Source of the DNA: Bacteroidota bacterium | Lineage (GTDB): Bacteria > Bacteroidota > Ignavibacteria > SZUA-365 | DNA: 43,085 nucleotides | Direction: 5' to 3' | Assembly (NCBI GenBank): GCA_003246455.1 | Contig: QKAF01000142.1 | Location: 1 to 43,085 of the forward strand | Shown here: positions 17,952 to 26,809 of the stretch, piece after piece | Numbering within the stretch: position 1 is the stretch's first letter | Layout: every line of letters begins with the position of its first letter | The notes under the pieces: model-generated | Told to the model about the DNA's origin: nothing | The model's database searches: none | What the model saw: only the letters and a program-made list of their open reading frames with translations | Position numbers and translations under genes: made by a program

Positions 17952-19679
17952 TCAGTCCGTCCCGAACGCGAATGCCCGGCTGTACTGTACACGCACGATG
18001 CTGCCTTCATACGACCGGCGCATCGGGTTTACGGCGTCGTAGTTGTTGTATTGATAACGGAACTCCATGACATCGGCCCGGCTGAGGCGGTAGCGCGCGT
18101 TCAGCGTCACGAGGTGCTGCGTGTCGGTTGCGCTCTCGCTCGAGGCGCGGGTGAAATTGATGCCGTAGGAAAGACTGGTGTTGAGCGCGTTGTCGAAGAA
18201 GCCGCGGCTGACCTCGAGCGTGATGCCGCGGACGATGTTCGTCAGGAACACCGTCTGCACCTCGTTGAAGAACAGTGCGCTGGATATTCCATAACCCGAG
18301 GAAAAGCCGAGCGTATAGCTGAGCACGGCGGTGAAAACGTCGTTGTCGGATGCCGTGCCGGTCAGCAGATTCTCGTCTGAGAAAATCTGCTTCGTGAGGA
18401 GCAGCATGAGGAAATGCTGTGTGCTTTCGCCGGTGATCGCCAGCCGCGGGGCAAGCGACCAGGATTCCGAGACGTTGTCGATGCGCGTGCTGTCGTTGAC
18501 GGGGATGGACCCTGCGGCGCTCGACATGCTGTAGTTGCTGTAGTTGCCGTCCACCGTGAACAGGGGATCGGGCATCCAGTTGACGTTGGCGGAACCGATC
18601 ACCCGGTTCGTCGTGAACTGGCGGTCGTCGAAGAGGTTGTCATGCCGCCATCCCACCGATCCCCCGAAACGAAACGATCCGTCGGCGAGGTGGAACTGCG
18701 GCTTGAACGTGATATCCTCGTAATCATTCTGCGTGTATATCGCCCCCATCGTTTCGTATTCCGGTTCGACACGCGCGTACTCCAGCCGCAGCGACCACAG
18801 ATCTTCGTTGTAGGAGACGCCGCTGCGCCAGGCGTAGTTGAGACGGGAGGAGTACCGTGTTTCCGCCACGATGGCGGAGGGGATGTCCTTGTCCTCCACG
18901 ACCGGCTGATCGGTGTCGCGTGTGAACATGCTGGCGGCAAACTCCGCGTCGACGACGATGCGCCCGTTGTCGAGCGGAAGCCGTCCGTTCAGTCCGCCGA
19001 CGACGTTTTCGGCGGGACGAACGTTCGCCATGGTCTGCGGGGCGCTGAGCGAGGTGGAATCGTCCCACGCGTGCAGAATATTCAGGTCGATGAATCGTTC
19101 CTTGTCACCGAAGCCGGCACCGACGGCCCAGCCCATTCGTTTGTATACCGCCCGGATGCCGTTCGTTGTGTCTTCGTCGACCGCGCGCCGGAGACGTCCG
19201 TACATGCTCCGGAAACGGAACAGGTCTCCCTGCACCTCAGCGCCGCCGCCGAGGAATACCGCATCGCTCAGCGTGAAGTCCGAAAACCGGAGCGAGCGGT
19301 ATCCGCCGTGCAGGGTCAGCCAGCGATATGTCGGGCTGACGCCGAACTGGTTGAACGGCTGGTTGTAGCTGCGCTCCTGCGTCGACAGCAGGAAGCTGAA
19401 GGGGAGGTGGAGACCGTAAATCGAGAGGGTCGGATTGAAATAGAGACGGGCGGAATTCTCCGGACGCTGCGTGTCGAGTCCGGGAATCTTATAATGTTCC
19501 CCGGCGGTGACCAGTGTTCCCGTGAGAGTGAATGGACGAACGTTCTCGGAGGATAAATCCTGCGCTTCCGCGAGCGGCCCCGAAAGAAAAAGCAGAAGGG
19601 GCATTGCCGCGGTGATCAGGCGTATTACAGCCGCGGCAAATCCTGTTGGTCGCTTGAAGCGGTCGATCTGCATACGCAT
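17952..19679 (-). CDS. Predicted outer-membrane beta-barrel protein
   Basis: This 575-residue protein has a long N-region and signal peptide ending near FLSGPLAEAQ. The mature part is a series of amphipathic strands with aromatic ends (YNQPFNQFGVSPTYRWL, FTLSDAVFLGGGAEVQGDLF, FRFGGSVGWRHDNLF). I chose ATG 19679 because GAGG lies 6 bp upstream. It is the first gene of the minus-strand operon with the giant surface protein (68 bp gap) and the FN3 protein. I recall homologues in Bacteroidota sitting beside large secreted proteins, but have no family name. It could be a porin-like anchor or secretion channel for the giant protein; this is inference. Confidence 0.82.
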   Translation of the reverse strand: MRMQIDRFKRPTGFAAAVIRLITAAMPLLLFLSGPLAEAQDLSSENVRPFTLTGTLVTAGEHYKIPGLDTQRPENSARLYFNPTLSIYGLHLPFSFLLSTQERSYNQPFNQFGVSPTYRWLTLHGGYRSLRFSDFTLSDAVFLGGGAEVQGDLFRFRSMYGRLRRAVDEDTTNGIRAVYKRMGWAVGAGFGDKERFIDLNILHAWDDSTSLSAPQTMANVRPAENVVGGLNGRLPLDNGRIVVDAEFAASMFTRDTDQPVVEDKDIPSAIVAETRYSSRLNYAWRSGVSYNEDLWSLRLEYARVEPEYETMGAIYTQNDYEDITFKPQFHLADGSFRFGGSVGWRHDNLFDDRQFTTNRVIGSANVNWMPDPLFTVDGNYSNYSMSSAAGSIPVNDSTRIDNVSESWSLAPRLAITGESTQHFLMLLLTKQIFSDENLLTGTASDNDVFTAVLSYTLGFSSGYGISSALFFNEVQTVFLTNIVRGITLEVSRGFFDNALNTSLSYGINFTRASSESATDTQHLVTLNARYRLSRADVMEFRYQYNNYDAVNPMRRSYEGSIVRVQYSRAFAFGTD

Positions 19680-19983
19680 AATCGCCTCGACAGGCTGGAT
19701 TTGGAAAACGGTATTAAGGTAACATTGTCCAGTGTGCGCTAACATAGTAAAACGGGAGGGCAATGTCCAGCACTGTTTCCGCGGTGCGCCATTTTTTTTC
19801 TCCGGGAAGCTGTTTTTTCTGTCCTTTTTTCTGCAAAACGGCGTGTGCGTACGTAATAGTTAATAAATCAGACACGGCCGCAGTAAATCGTGTCTGCATT
19901 CCGCAGCAATTCCACGTGCGACCCGTATCCGCGGTCGCCGGCAACATGAGCATCCGCCCGTTGGCGGTTGGGACGAGGCAGTC
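19680..19983. promoter_or_regulatory. Divergent intergenic region, 304 bp
   Basis: This region separates the surface-protein operon (minus) from the helicase cassette (plus). It must hold promoters for both. It contains three T-runs on the plus strand between 19793 and 19830, an AT-rich stretch at 19855-19870, and an inverted repeat, CAGACACG (19869-19876) with CGTGTCTG (19889-19896), 87 bp before the first cassette gene. No clean -35/-10 pair was found in either direction. Confidence 0.5.
19869..19896. repeat. 8-bp inverted repeat upstream of helicase cassette
   Basis: CAGACACG at 19869-19876 and its exact complement CGTGTCTG at 19889-19896 are separated by 12 bp. It could be an operator or an RNA hairpin in the leader of the first cassette gene. 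Confidence 0.4.
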
Positions 19984-20604
19984 ATGAAGCTTGCTCTATT
20001 CAGTCAGATGTCGGTTCGGGATTATTACGACGCACACGTCATCAGGACGGCGGAGCGCCGCGTATTCGGCATTCCTGACGACGAACTGTGTTCCGCGGCG
20101 CCGCGACAGATCATCGATGGTCTCCTCTCCGAACTGGATCCGGGATGGCTGTCCGTGGAGCCAGTCATACACGAAGAAGCGCATCCGGAACCGGGCGGGC
20201 GCACCCGCATTCGTCGATGGATGGAGTATTCGGGTCTGGAAGCCCTGCTCACGCTGCGTCCGCGGCAGTACTACGCATCGCCTCCCCACGTGAGCATGCT
20301 GCAGCCGCCGAACGGCAGGCAGTCTGGTCGCGTTGTCATCGAGCATACGGTCAGCAGTATCGCCGACGAGGCGCGGTTCAATGAGTTCTGCGCCACGGAA
20401 TTCAGGAAGATCACCGACTATGCGGGGTGGATCAACACGGATCTCGAATATCACGGGAAGTCGGCGCGCGCCTGGCTGCTTTCGCTCGTGGAAACGAAGA
20501 AGAAGCGTCTGTGCGCGGAAGCCGAAGAACAGGCGGCTTCCAGAAAGGGCGGAGTGGTTCTGACGGTATCCTCCTCCGGGATCCCAAACCTTTCAATGAA
20601 TTAA
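19984..20604 (+). CDS. Unrecognised 206-residue protein, first gene of helicase cassette
   Basis: I do not recognise this protein. It is soluble, with no signal peptide or membrane segment. The N-terminal ~65 residues are charged and helical (YYDAHVIRTAERRVFGIPDDEL, then RQIIDGLLSELDP). The middle has several Trp/Tyr residues (IRRWMEYSGLEALL, RPRQYYASPP). The C-terminal part is a charged helix (LVETKKKRLCAEAEEQAAS). It has no zinc ligands, P-loop or nuclease motif. A GAGG-type site lies about 10 bp before ATG 19984. It is followed after 119 bp by the large helicase gene on the same strand. A role as a specificity or adaptor subunit for that helicase is inference from position only. Confidence 0.8.
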   Translation: MKLALFSQMSVRDYYDAHVIRTAERRVFGIPDDELCSAAPRQIIDGLLSELDPGWLSVEPVIHEEAHPEPGGRTRIRRWMEYSGLEALLTLRPRQYYASPPHVSMLQPPNGRQSGRVVIEHTVSSIADEARFNEFCATEFRKITDYAGWINTDLEYHGKSARAWLLSLVETKKKRLCAEAEEQAASRKGGVVLTVSSSGIPNLSMN

Positions 20605-20615
20605 TACGTGTTTCA

Positions 20616-20644
20616 TTGCTTCTTAGGGAGTGATCCTGTATCAT
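20616..20644 (+). promoter_or_regulatory. Candidate internal promoter for the helicase gene
   Basis: TTGCTT (20616-20621) and TATCAT (20639-20644) are 17 bp apart. The -10 box matches the consensus at five of six positions; the -35 box keeps only TTG. It lies in the 119-bp gap before the helicase gene and would give a leader of about 75 nt. It suggests the helicase and coiled-coil genes can be expressed apart from the first gene. Confidence 0.4.
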
Positions 20645-20723
20645 CATTTCATTCCCGTGCGCACCTCGCGCATTGCGGAATGCCGTTGCTACAGAGAGCG
20701 GAGCCCGGAAGGAGTACGTTGGA

Positions 20724-23700
20724 ATGATTTCTGCCTGCCACGCGGGATATGTTCTTCCCGGATTCTACCATGCCCTGGCGGAATCCGGACAGATCGAGAA
20801 CGACACGCTGCGCCATCTGCTTCGCAGCGTGAGTGCGGGCGATTGCGACACTTCCTTCGACGTATCCGATCGCAAACTTGCTGAAGATCCCCTCCTCCGT
20901 GCCGCCGCCAATTTCATCAGCCGGGGACTGCCGACTCTCCCTTCACTTTCCTTCGAACAGTTTTTCGCCGCCGCATTTTCCCGGAGCACCGTCGAGGAAG
21001 ACACCCTCGGACGTTTTCGCTCCCGCAGCCTCACCCGCGATCCGGATTTTCTGAAGCGACTGCGGCAGGCGTTGTATGCCCTGCACCCGCCGACGGATGA
21101 CGCGCTGCGCCAGCGTTTCGGGAAATCGAAAGCGGCGCCGCTTCTCAAGACGGCTGTCCCGATGCTGCGGCAGCTCTTCGGCCCCGCCGCGCTCGCGCTG
21201 CTCGAAAGCGATGAGCGGCGCGCGTGCCTGCAACTGCCGTTTCGCCATCCCATCTGCGGCGTCCGCGGGCTGCGCATCTCCGGAACTGCAGCGGAAGGCG
21301 CGGCGGAGCAGAGCGGCCTGCAGTCTGACGGATGGTATCAGCTCGGCATCGTCCCGGGAGGAACAAAGCAGCTTCAGGCGGACATCGCGGCGCTGCGAAA
21401 AATCCTCTCGCCGGATTTTCCGTCCGAGGGGATCGCCGTCGACGCGTCATCCCTGCTCGCTGCGGCGGAAGGGCGGGAAGCTCTGCAGCTCATGCTTTCG
21501 CCGATCGCGGCAGCCCGAACGCAGCGTGCGCTCGTGCAGGCACTTCTCGCCGGCGCGCTCGATCTCGCCGCTGCGGCGTGGACGATTTCGGTCTCGGAAC
21601 GCGACATTCCGGGTGCGGCGCTGGGGATCGATGAGTTCGGCCGTCTCCTGCGGACGTTTTTCGCGATCGAGGGAAAGGGCCGGAAGGTGCCGCCGATCAC
21701 CGCCGTCGTGTCCGCGCGCGATCTGTTCGCTGATTCGCCGCTCCATGCCCCCGCCGGAATCCGCCTGCTGCGGAAGGGCGAGGCGCTGCCCCCGGCGGAT
21801 GTGCATGTCGACCTCTCGATGCTGCATCCGACAGGCGACGTCCTGACGAAAATCGCCGCGGAAGCGCGGCATCATATCGTGCTGCGTCCCGCGCGCACGC
21901 CCGTCGAGCCCCGGCGTTTTCTCCTCGGTGAGACGGAGCGCTGGAAGACCGGCGCGGAAAAGGGCGGAGCGGCGCTGGGCGCGGAGACGCGCGCGGCGGT
22001 CGTGACGCTTCTCGCGGACGCTTTCCGTATCGGACGGACCTCGCCTCCGCAGGACGACCTGTTCGCCTTCGCGGTGGAGAACAGGTCCTTCCTTGCGGCG
22101 CTTCCGCCGATGACCGGGAAATCAGTGGCCTATCAGTTTGCCGCACTCCTTCAGCCGGCGCTGTCGTTCGTGGTGGAACCGACGGCGGCGCTTGTCGCCG
22201 ATCAGCGCGACCAGCTTGCGGATGTGTTCATCGACGGCGTCGAGTGCCAGCACGAAGCAATGGGGAGCGAACTGCGGCAGTCCGCCCGTGCACGGTTCGG
22301 TGATCGCCAGGCGCTGTTCTTCCTGGCCTCCGGTGCGTTGTTCCGCACCGAGGAAGTCGACGAAATGCTGCAGACGCTGCGGCGGGAGAAGGGATATTTC
22401 TCGCAATGCGTGATTGACGAAGCGGATGGGATGTCGGACTGGAGCCACCACACGCGACCGGAACTGCAGTGTGCGCCGGCATTCGCCGCGGATCGGCTCG
22501 ATGCCGGCAAGAAAAAGACGGTTGCCCTCCGGCTGCTCACCGGCAGCATTTCCCGCGACGTCGTGGCGGATCTCCGCTTTCAGGTTGCCGCGCTCGGTGG
22601 AGCGTGGGCGCTGGGGGATAACCAGTGCCTGATCGGCGATACGGTCCTTCAGCCGCAGCAGCAATTTGAGCTGCAGTATGCGCCCGCACAGGCATCTGAC
22701 CCGTTCTCCGTCCTGTCTGCGCGCCAGGATCGCGCTGCAGCTGCGGTCAAGGCGCAGTGGAAATCCTTCGCGCAGCTTCATGATCAGGCCGCGGCGGCAC
22801 AGAAGATTCCGGGGTGGGACGTTTCTTCGCCGCTCCCGACCGTGCTGTACTGCCCGTATACCTCCGGCACCCTCGGCGTGAGCAACCGGTTTGCCGCGGG
22901 TGCGACCGAAGCGGCAGTGGACGAGGTGCTCGCACTGCCCGGACAGGCGGTGGGCATATTTATCGGGAAGGACGATGACCGCAGCCGAATCGGGCGCCAG
23001 TGTCAGACCGAGTCCATCGAAGCGCGCGGCCGGTTCCGCCGTGGCGACCTCACCCTGCTGATCGCCACGCGGGCCTACGGCGTCGGCATGCATAAACCGG
23101 ATATCCGCTGCACGACCCACCTGATGCCGCCGCCCGGCGTCGAGCGTCTGGTCCAGGAATGCGGCCGCGGCGGTCATGACGGCCGGATGTCCCTGCATAC
23201 CGTACTCTTCGGAGGCAGCGCGGACAGCAGCGGCGGGCCCGATCTGCAGTTCGGCCTGGATATCCTTGCCGCCTCCGCGACAGATGCGGCACGGGAGAAG
23301 CAGCTGCTGCACGACCTGCTGCGCGAAATCACCTATCCGGAGGATTCGAACACCGGGCGCGTCGCGAATCTGGTGACCGATGAATTCGGGATCCACGTAC
23401 GCATCAGCTACTGGCAGCGCGGGCTCGAGGAACGTATGTACGCGCAGCACGGAACGGGCACGTTCGGTTATATCGACCTCGTGACGCAGGAGATCGTCCC
23501 GGATACGAAATACCCGGATGCCCGGCTTGCGAGGGATATCCTTGAATATGCCTACGAGATCAGTCTCGAATCCGCGGGCTCCGGTCCGAGTCTGTCATCG
23601 TGGGTGGCGGCAACATTTCCGGCGGACATCGATGACGGGATCATCCGGCAGATGGCCGATTTCGAACCCGGAGCCGCGTTTACACTCCGCATCGGGTATG

Positions 23701-25280
23701 AAAACGACCGCGAACCGCTGCTGAACCGCATCCACCACATCCTGTGGCGGGAAGCGGAGATCGAGCTGCAGCGAAAAATCCTCTCTGAAGTGCAGGGGCA
23801 GAACTGGAAGGAATTTCGTGACGCTCTTCTGCTGCGCGTGGGGCAGCCGGACCTTTTCGCGTCCTTGAACCCGGAAATCGAGAGTCGTCTCGTTCAGCTC
23901 TACAACAAGATCCGTACCCGCGGCGACACCGAGCGCATCATCTTCCGTCTCGCCACGCTCGGCGTCGTGCAGGATTATCTCGTACATCCGGCATCCCGCA
24001 GGTTCGCCCTTCGCATCGCGGTCCGCAGCGACGGGGAGATTCGTTCCGCGCTCGAGGAGTATTTGCGACTCTTTCATACAGAGCGGCAGGCGGAGCGTGC
24101 CATGGCCCCGCTGAATACCTACCCGGGCGAATCTCAGCTCGAGCGCTGCCTGCTCTTCCTGATCGATTATTCGCACACGCATTGCAGGCAGAAGAACATC
24201 GAAAGCGCACGGCTCATGGATGCCCTCTGCCGTTTCGGAATGAAGGAGGAGGGCGGACGGTTTCGCGAGGCGATCGAAACCGCGCTTACCGCGAAGTACG
24301 CTCTCCCGTGGCGCCTCCCGGCCGCGCTGCCGCGCACGACCGATCGCCTCAGACTCCTCGCGGAGTACATGAAGCTGCTCGATGAAGATCGGAGCGGCAG
24401 CGTACGGGAAAACGCGTGGCATCTCGCGGCCGCATGCAGCGCGCTGACGCCGTCGTTCCCGGACGAGCCGATGCTCCCGATGCTGCGGGTGCTGTCGGAC
24501 CTGATTCTCACCAGGAAGGCGGCGGAGCAGAAAACCGTTCTCGAAGCCTTCGCCGCCGCGTTCGCATCCTGCGCAGGCGCGACGGGAATCGAAGGAGAGC
24601 GGTACCTCTCCGCGGTTGCCGAATTCGAAGCGCGGTTCCGCGTTTATCTCGACGATCAATCCGTCGCGATGCTCCTTTCCCTCCTCCACGATGAAGTCAA
24701 GCGCGTAAAGGCGCGCCCGCTTCCCGCTGCGATCTCGCTCGAGACCGTTGAAGCGCGGAAACAGGCAGCAGCGAGGAAAGCCGCCGAGCAGAAAGCCGCC
24801 GAGCAGAAAGCCGCGGAGCAGAAAGCCGCCGAGCAGAAAGCCGCCGAGCAGAAAGCCGCCGAGCAGAAAGCTGCCGAGCAGAAAGCTGCCGAGCAGAAAG
24901 CCGCCGAGCAGAAAGCTGCCGAGCAGAAAGCTCGGCAGGCGGAAGGGGACCACACCGAAAAACCCGGCGCAGCATCCGCCAGCGCTGTATCCGCAGGCGC
25001 TGCTGCCGCTGATGCGGAACGGTCAGCATCGACACCGGTGAAGTCCGATGCAGTCGGTGACGAACTCGATCGCATGCTCGCCGAGCTCGAAGGGACGCTC
25101 GCCGCGGACGCGACGCCGGACGATGCGCGACGGCAGTCCGAAGATGTTTCGCCGTCTCCGGCCGCAGGAGCGGCTCCGGCGACAACGGGCGATCAGGAGC
25201 CGGCAGACCCGGATTTCGTCCGGCATCTCAAATGGATACAATCTTTCAACCACAGTTTCCTGAAGCACTATGAATCCTGA
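20724..25280 (+). CDS. Large RecQ-like superfamily 2 helicase, 1518 residues
   Basis: The ATP-binding core lies at about 440-870. Motif I is PPMTGKSVAYQ (Lys466), matching the RecQ form PTGGGKSLCYQ. Motif II is DEADGMSDWSHHTRPE (565-), as in RecQ's DEAHCISQWGHDFRPEY. Motif III is LTGSIS in place of SAT. Motifs V-VI are ATRAYGVGMHKPDIR and QECGRGGHDGR (811-821). The ~440 residues before the core and ~480 after it are unassigned; no RQC zinc cysteines or HRDC domain were seen. Residues 1353-1402 are ten AAEQK repeats, then an acidic tail. ATG 20724 has AAGGAG 9 bp upstream and is preferred over a TTG at 20673. Its stop overlaps the next gene by 11 bp. RecQ-type enzymes unwind DNA 3'-5'. The cellular role here is unknown; a defence or DNA-maintenance role is inference. 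Confidence 0.9.
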   Translation: MISACHAGYVLPGFYHALAESGQIENDTLRHLLRSVSAGDCDTSFDVSDRKLAEDPLLRAAANFISRGLPTLPSLSFEQFFAAAFSRSTVEEDTLGRFRSRSLTRDPDFLKRLRQALYALHPPTDDALRQRFGKSKAAPLLKTAVPMLRQLFGPAALALLESDERRACLQLPFRHPICGVRGLRISGTAAEGAAEQSGLQSDGWYQLGIVPGGTKQLQADIAALRKILSPDFPSEGIAVDASSLLAAAEGREALQLMLSPIAAARTQRALVQALLAGALDLAAAAWTISVSERDIPGAALGIDEFGRLLRTFFAIEGKGRKVPPITAVVSARDLFADSPLHAPAGIRLLRKGEALPPADVHVDLSMLHPTGDVLTKIAAEARHHIVLRPARTPVEPRRFLLGETERWKTGAEKGGAALGAETRAAVVTLLADAFRIGRTSPPQDDLFAFAVENRSFLAALPPMTGKSVAYQFAALLQPALSFVVEPTAALVADQRDQLADVFIDGVECQHEAMGSELRQSARARFGDRQALFFLASGALFRTEEVDEMLQTLRREKGYFSQCVIDEADGMSDWSHHTRPELQCAPAFAADRLDAGKKKTVALRLLTGSISRDVVADLRFQVAALGGAWALGDNQCLIGDTVLQPQQQFELQYAPAQASDPFSVLSARQDRAAAAVKAQWKSFAQLHDQAAAAQKIPGWDVSSPLPTVLYCPYTSGTLGVSNRFAAGATEAAVDEVLALPGQAVGIFIGKDDDRSRIGRQCQTESIEARGRFRRGDLTLLIATRAYGVGMHKPDIRCTTHLMPPPGVERLVQECGRGGHDGRMSLHTVLFGGSADSSGGPDLQFGLDILAASATDAAREKQLLHDLLREITYPEDSNTGRVANLVTDEFGIHVRISYWQRGLEERMYAQHGTGTFGYIDLVTQEIVPDTKYPDARLARDILEYAYEISLESAGSGPSLSSWVAATFPADIDDGIIRQMADFEPGAAFTLRIGYENDREPLLNRIHHILWREAEIELQRKILSEVQGQNWKEFRDALLLRVGQPDLFASLNPEIESRLVQLYNKIRTRGDTERIIFRLATLGVVQDYLVHPASRRFALRIAVRSDGEIRSALEEYLRLFHTERQAERAMAPLNTYPGESQLERCLLFLIDYSHTHCRQKNIESARLMDALCRFGMKEEGGRFREAIETALTAKYALPWRLPAALPRTTDRLRLLAEYMKLLDEDRSGSVRENAWHLAAACSALTPSFPDEPMLPMLRVLSDLILTRKAAEQKTVLEAFAAAFASCAGATGIEGERYLSAVAEFEARFRVYLDDQSVAMLLSLLHDEVKRVKARPLPAAISLETVEARKQAAARKAAEQKAAEQKAAEQKAAEQKAAEQKAAEQKAAEQKAAEQKAAEQKAAEQKARQAEGDHTEKPGAASASAVSAGAAAADAERSASTPVKSDAVGDELDRMLAELEGTLAADATPDDARRQSEDVSPSPAAGAAPATTGDQEPADPDFVRHLKWIQSFNHSFLKHYES
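24780..24929 (+). repeat. Ten tandem 15-bp repeats coding AAEQK
   Basis: Ten units of GCCGCCGAGCAGAAA run head to tail without interruption. Only a few synonymous changes occur (GCT for GCC, GCG for GCC). All units keep frame, so copy-number change would alter linker length without breaking the helicase gene. The near-identity of codons, beyond what protein selection requires, points to recent expansion by slippage or unequal recombination. Confidence 0.95.
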
Positions 25281-26637
25281 TACGAAGACATCGCTGCTGG
25301 CGCTCGAAAAAGAACTGGAGCGGCTGCGATCCGCCGTCGAACATATCGAACAGGCCAAAGCTGTTGCGCAAAAGGTCATCGGTGCGGTGGGGTTGATCCA
25401 GAAGAAATATGCGGAACATCTCGACGCGCTGCTCGAAGTACAGAAGGATGCGGTTCGAGAAGCCGGTTCGGTGCAGCAGGAACGATTCGACGAACTCGGA
25501 GCCGGGGCGAAGCGGCACATTCTTGAATCCGCGGCCCGCGCGAAAAAGTACCTCGAGGAGTACAATGCGGAGGTCGTGAAGGCGATCGAAGCCGCGGGCG
25601 AAACCGCCGGCGGCTCGGTGCGCGACATGGCGCAGAAAGCGGGGAGTCTCATCCAGACCGCGGGCACGCGCATGGATGAAATCGCGGTGCGCGCGGACAG
25701 GATCGTAAGCGATTCGGGAGAACGCATCGGAAAAATGCTCGAGGATGCGGGGCAGCAGGTTGAGAGCCGGATTTCCGGCGCGGGGTCGGAGGTCCAGTCG
25801 CAGATCGCGAATGCAGGCGCACAGCTGCAGGGCCAGCTGCAGGAGCTGCTGATGCGCGTGCGCGATCAGCTGAATACGCTCAACGATACCGCGGCAAAGG
25901 TCATCCAGGAAAGCGGCAGCAACGCCGCGCACCGCATACAGGAAATCACCTCGAAAGCCGCGTCGGTGCTGGAAACCCTGGATTCACGGGCGAAGCATCA
26001 TGTGGAGGAAATCGGCACGCTCGCGAAGACCAACCTCCGCGAGGTGATGCTGATCGCGAAGAACAGTGTCGAGGATGCAGGCAGTCAGTCGAAGAGAATT
26101 TTCGCCGCGATAAAGAAAACGCAGGACCAGCAGACGAACGAGTTCGAAAAGGTGACGGTCTCGGCGGATGCGCTTATCGCCGCTTCGGGGAGGCTCGTGC
26201 GCACGATCGAATCCATCGACTTTCCCAGCCGGCTTCATTCCATCGAAAGCGACATTCGAAACCTCCACGGGAATCTCAACACCGCGATGTCGCGGCTCGA
26301 TGCGCTCGCCAAATCCAACGAGCAGGCGATGGCACTCTTCAGCAACGACGTGGTCGCGAAGCTCGGAAGGCTGGAGATGTTCACCGACAAAGCCATTCGC
26401 ACGCAGGGGGATGAACTGGAAAAGCGCCTGAAGGATCAGGAGCGTCAGATCGGTGGGATGCGTACCCTGCTCATCATCGTGCTCGTCCTCAATCTCCTCA
26501 TCGCGGCCGGGACCTACCTGGTCTGGAGCGGGAAGAACCATACTGTCGCGCCCACCGAGCAGATCACCGTCGATACCACAGACACGCTGCAGGCGCCTGC
26601 GGAGGAACCGGCGGCGAAGAATGGGAAAAAACGCTGA
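25270..26637 (+). CDS. Membrane-anchored long coiled-coil protein, third cassette gene
   Basis: This 455-residue protein is almost wholly helical. Heptad-like Ala/Leu/Ile patterns run from residue 5 to about 385. They include a stretch of amphipathic repeats similar in feel to methyl-accepting or apolipoprotein-like helices (AGSLIQTAGTRMDEIAVRADRIVSDSGERI). One membrane helix follows at about 398-420 (LLIIVLVLNLLIAAGTYLVW), then a ~35-residue tail. There is no signal peptide, so the coiled coil is expected in the cytoplasm with the tail outside, unless the topology is reversed. ATG 25270 overlaps the helicase stop by 11 bp, so translation is coupled. No named family is recognised. It could anchor the helicase at the membrane or act as the cassette's effector; both are inference. 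Confidence 0.87.
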   Translation: MNPDTKTSLLALEKELERLRSAVEHIEQAKAVAQKVIGAVGLIQKKYAEHLDALLEVQKDAVREAGSVQQERFDELGAGAKRHILESAARAKKYLEEYNAEVVKAIEAAGETAGGSVRDMAQKAGSLIQTAGTRMDEIAVRADRIVSDSGERIGKMLEDAGQQVESRISGAGSEVQSQIANAGAQLQGQLQELLMRVRDQLNTLNDTAAKVIQESGSNAAHRIQEITSKAASVLETLDSRAKHHVEEIGTLAKTNLREVMLIAKNSVEDAGSQSKRIFAAIKKTQDQQTNEFEKVTVSADALIAASGRLVRTIESIDFPSRLHSIESDIRNLHGNLNTAMSRLDALAKSNEQAMALFSNDVVAKLGRLEMFTDKAIRTQGDELEKRLKDQERQIGGMRTLLIIVLVLNLLIAAGTYLVWSGKNHTVAPTEQITVDTTDTLQAPAEEPAAKNGKKR

Positions 26638-26809
26638 GGGATGCTACATTCCGTCATCATGAAACATCGGTTTGTTCTCCCTCCGGCACTTCGGCAGCGG
26701 AAGGGGAAGGAAACCTGCTTTGCCATCCCATCCTGCGCAGGCGGCAGCCGCGCTGATTACCAGTACCGCGGCAGGCGGCGTCCGGCAGGTTGGTCAGAAC
26801 GGGAATTGC

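Noticed and set aside
24780-24929. Possible CRISPR array
   Set aside because: The 15-bp units are contiguous, have no spacers and translate in frame as AAEQK inside the helicase.
20724-25280. DpdF-type helicase of a 7-deazaguanine DNA modification system
   Set aside because: DpdF is also RecQ-like, but none of the other dpd genes (transglycosylase, QueC-like and so on) is present.
19984-26637. Zorya- or Druantia-type defence system
   Set aside because: The coiled-coil protein has one membrane helix rather than a MotA-like set, no OmpA/MotB-like partner is present, and the accessory proteins do not match those systems.
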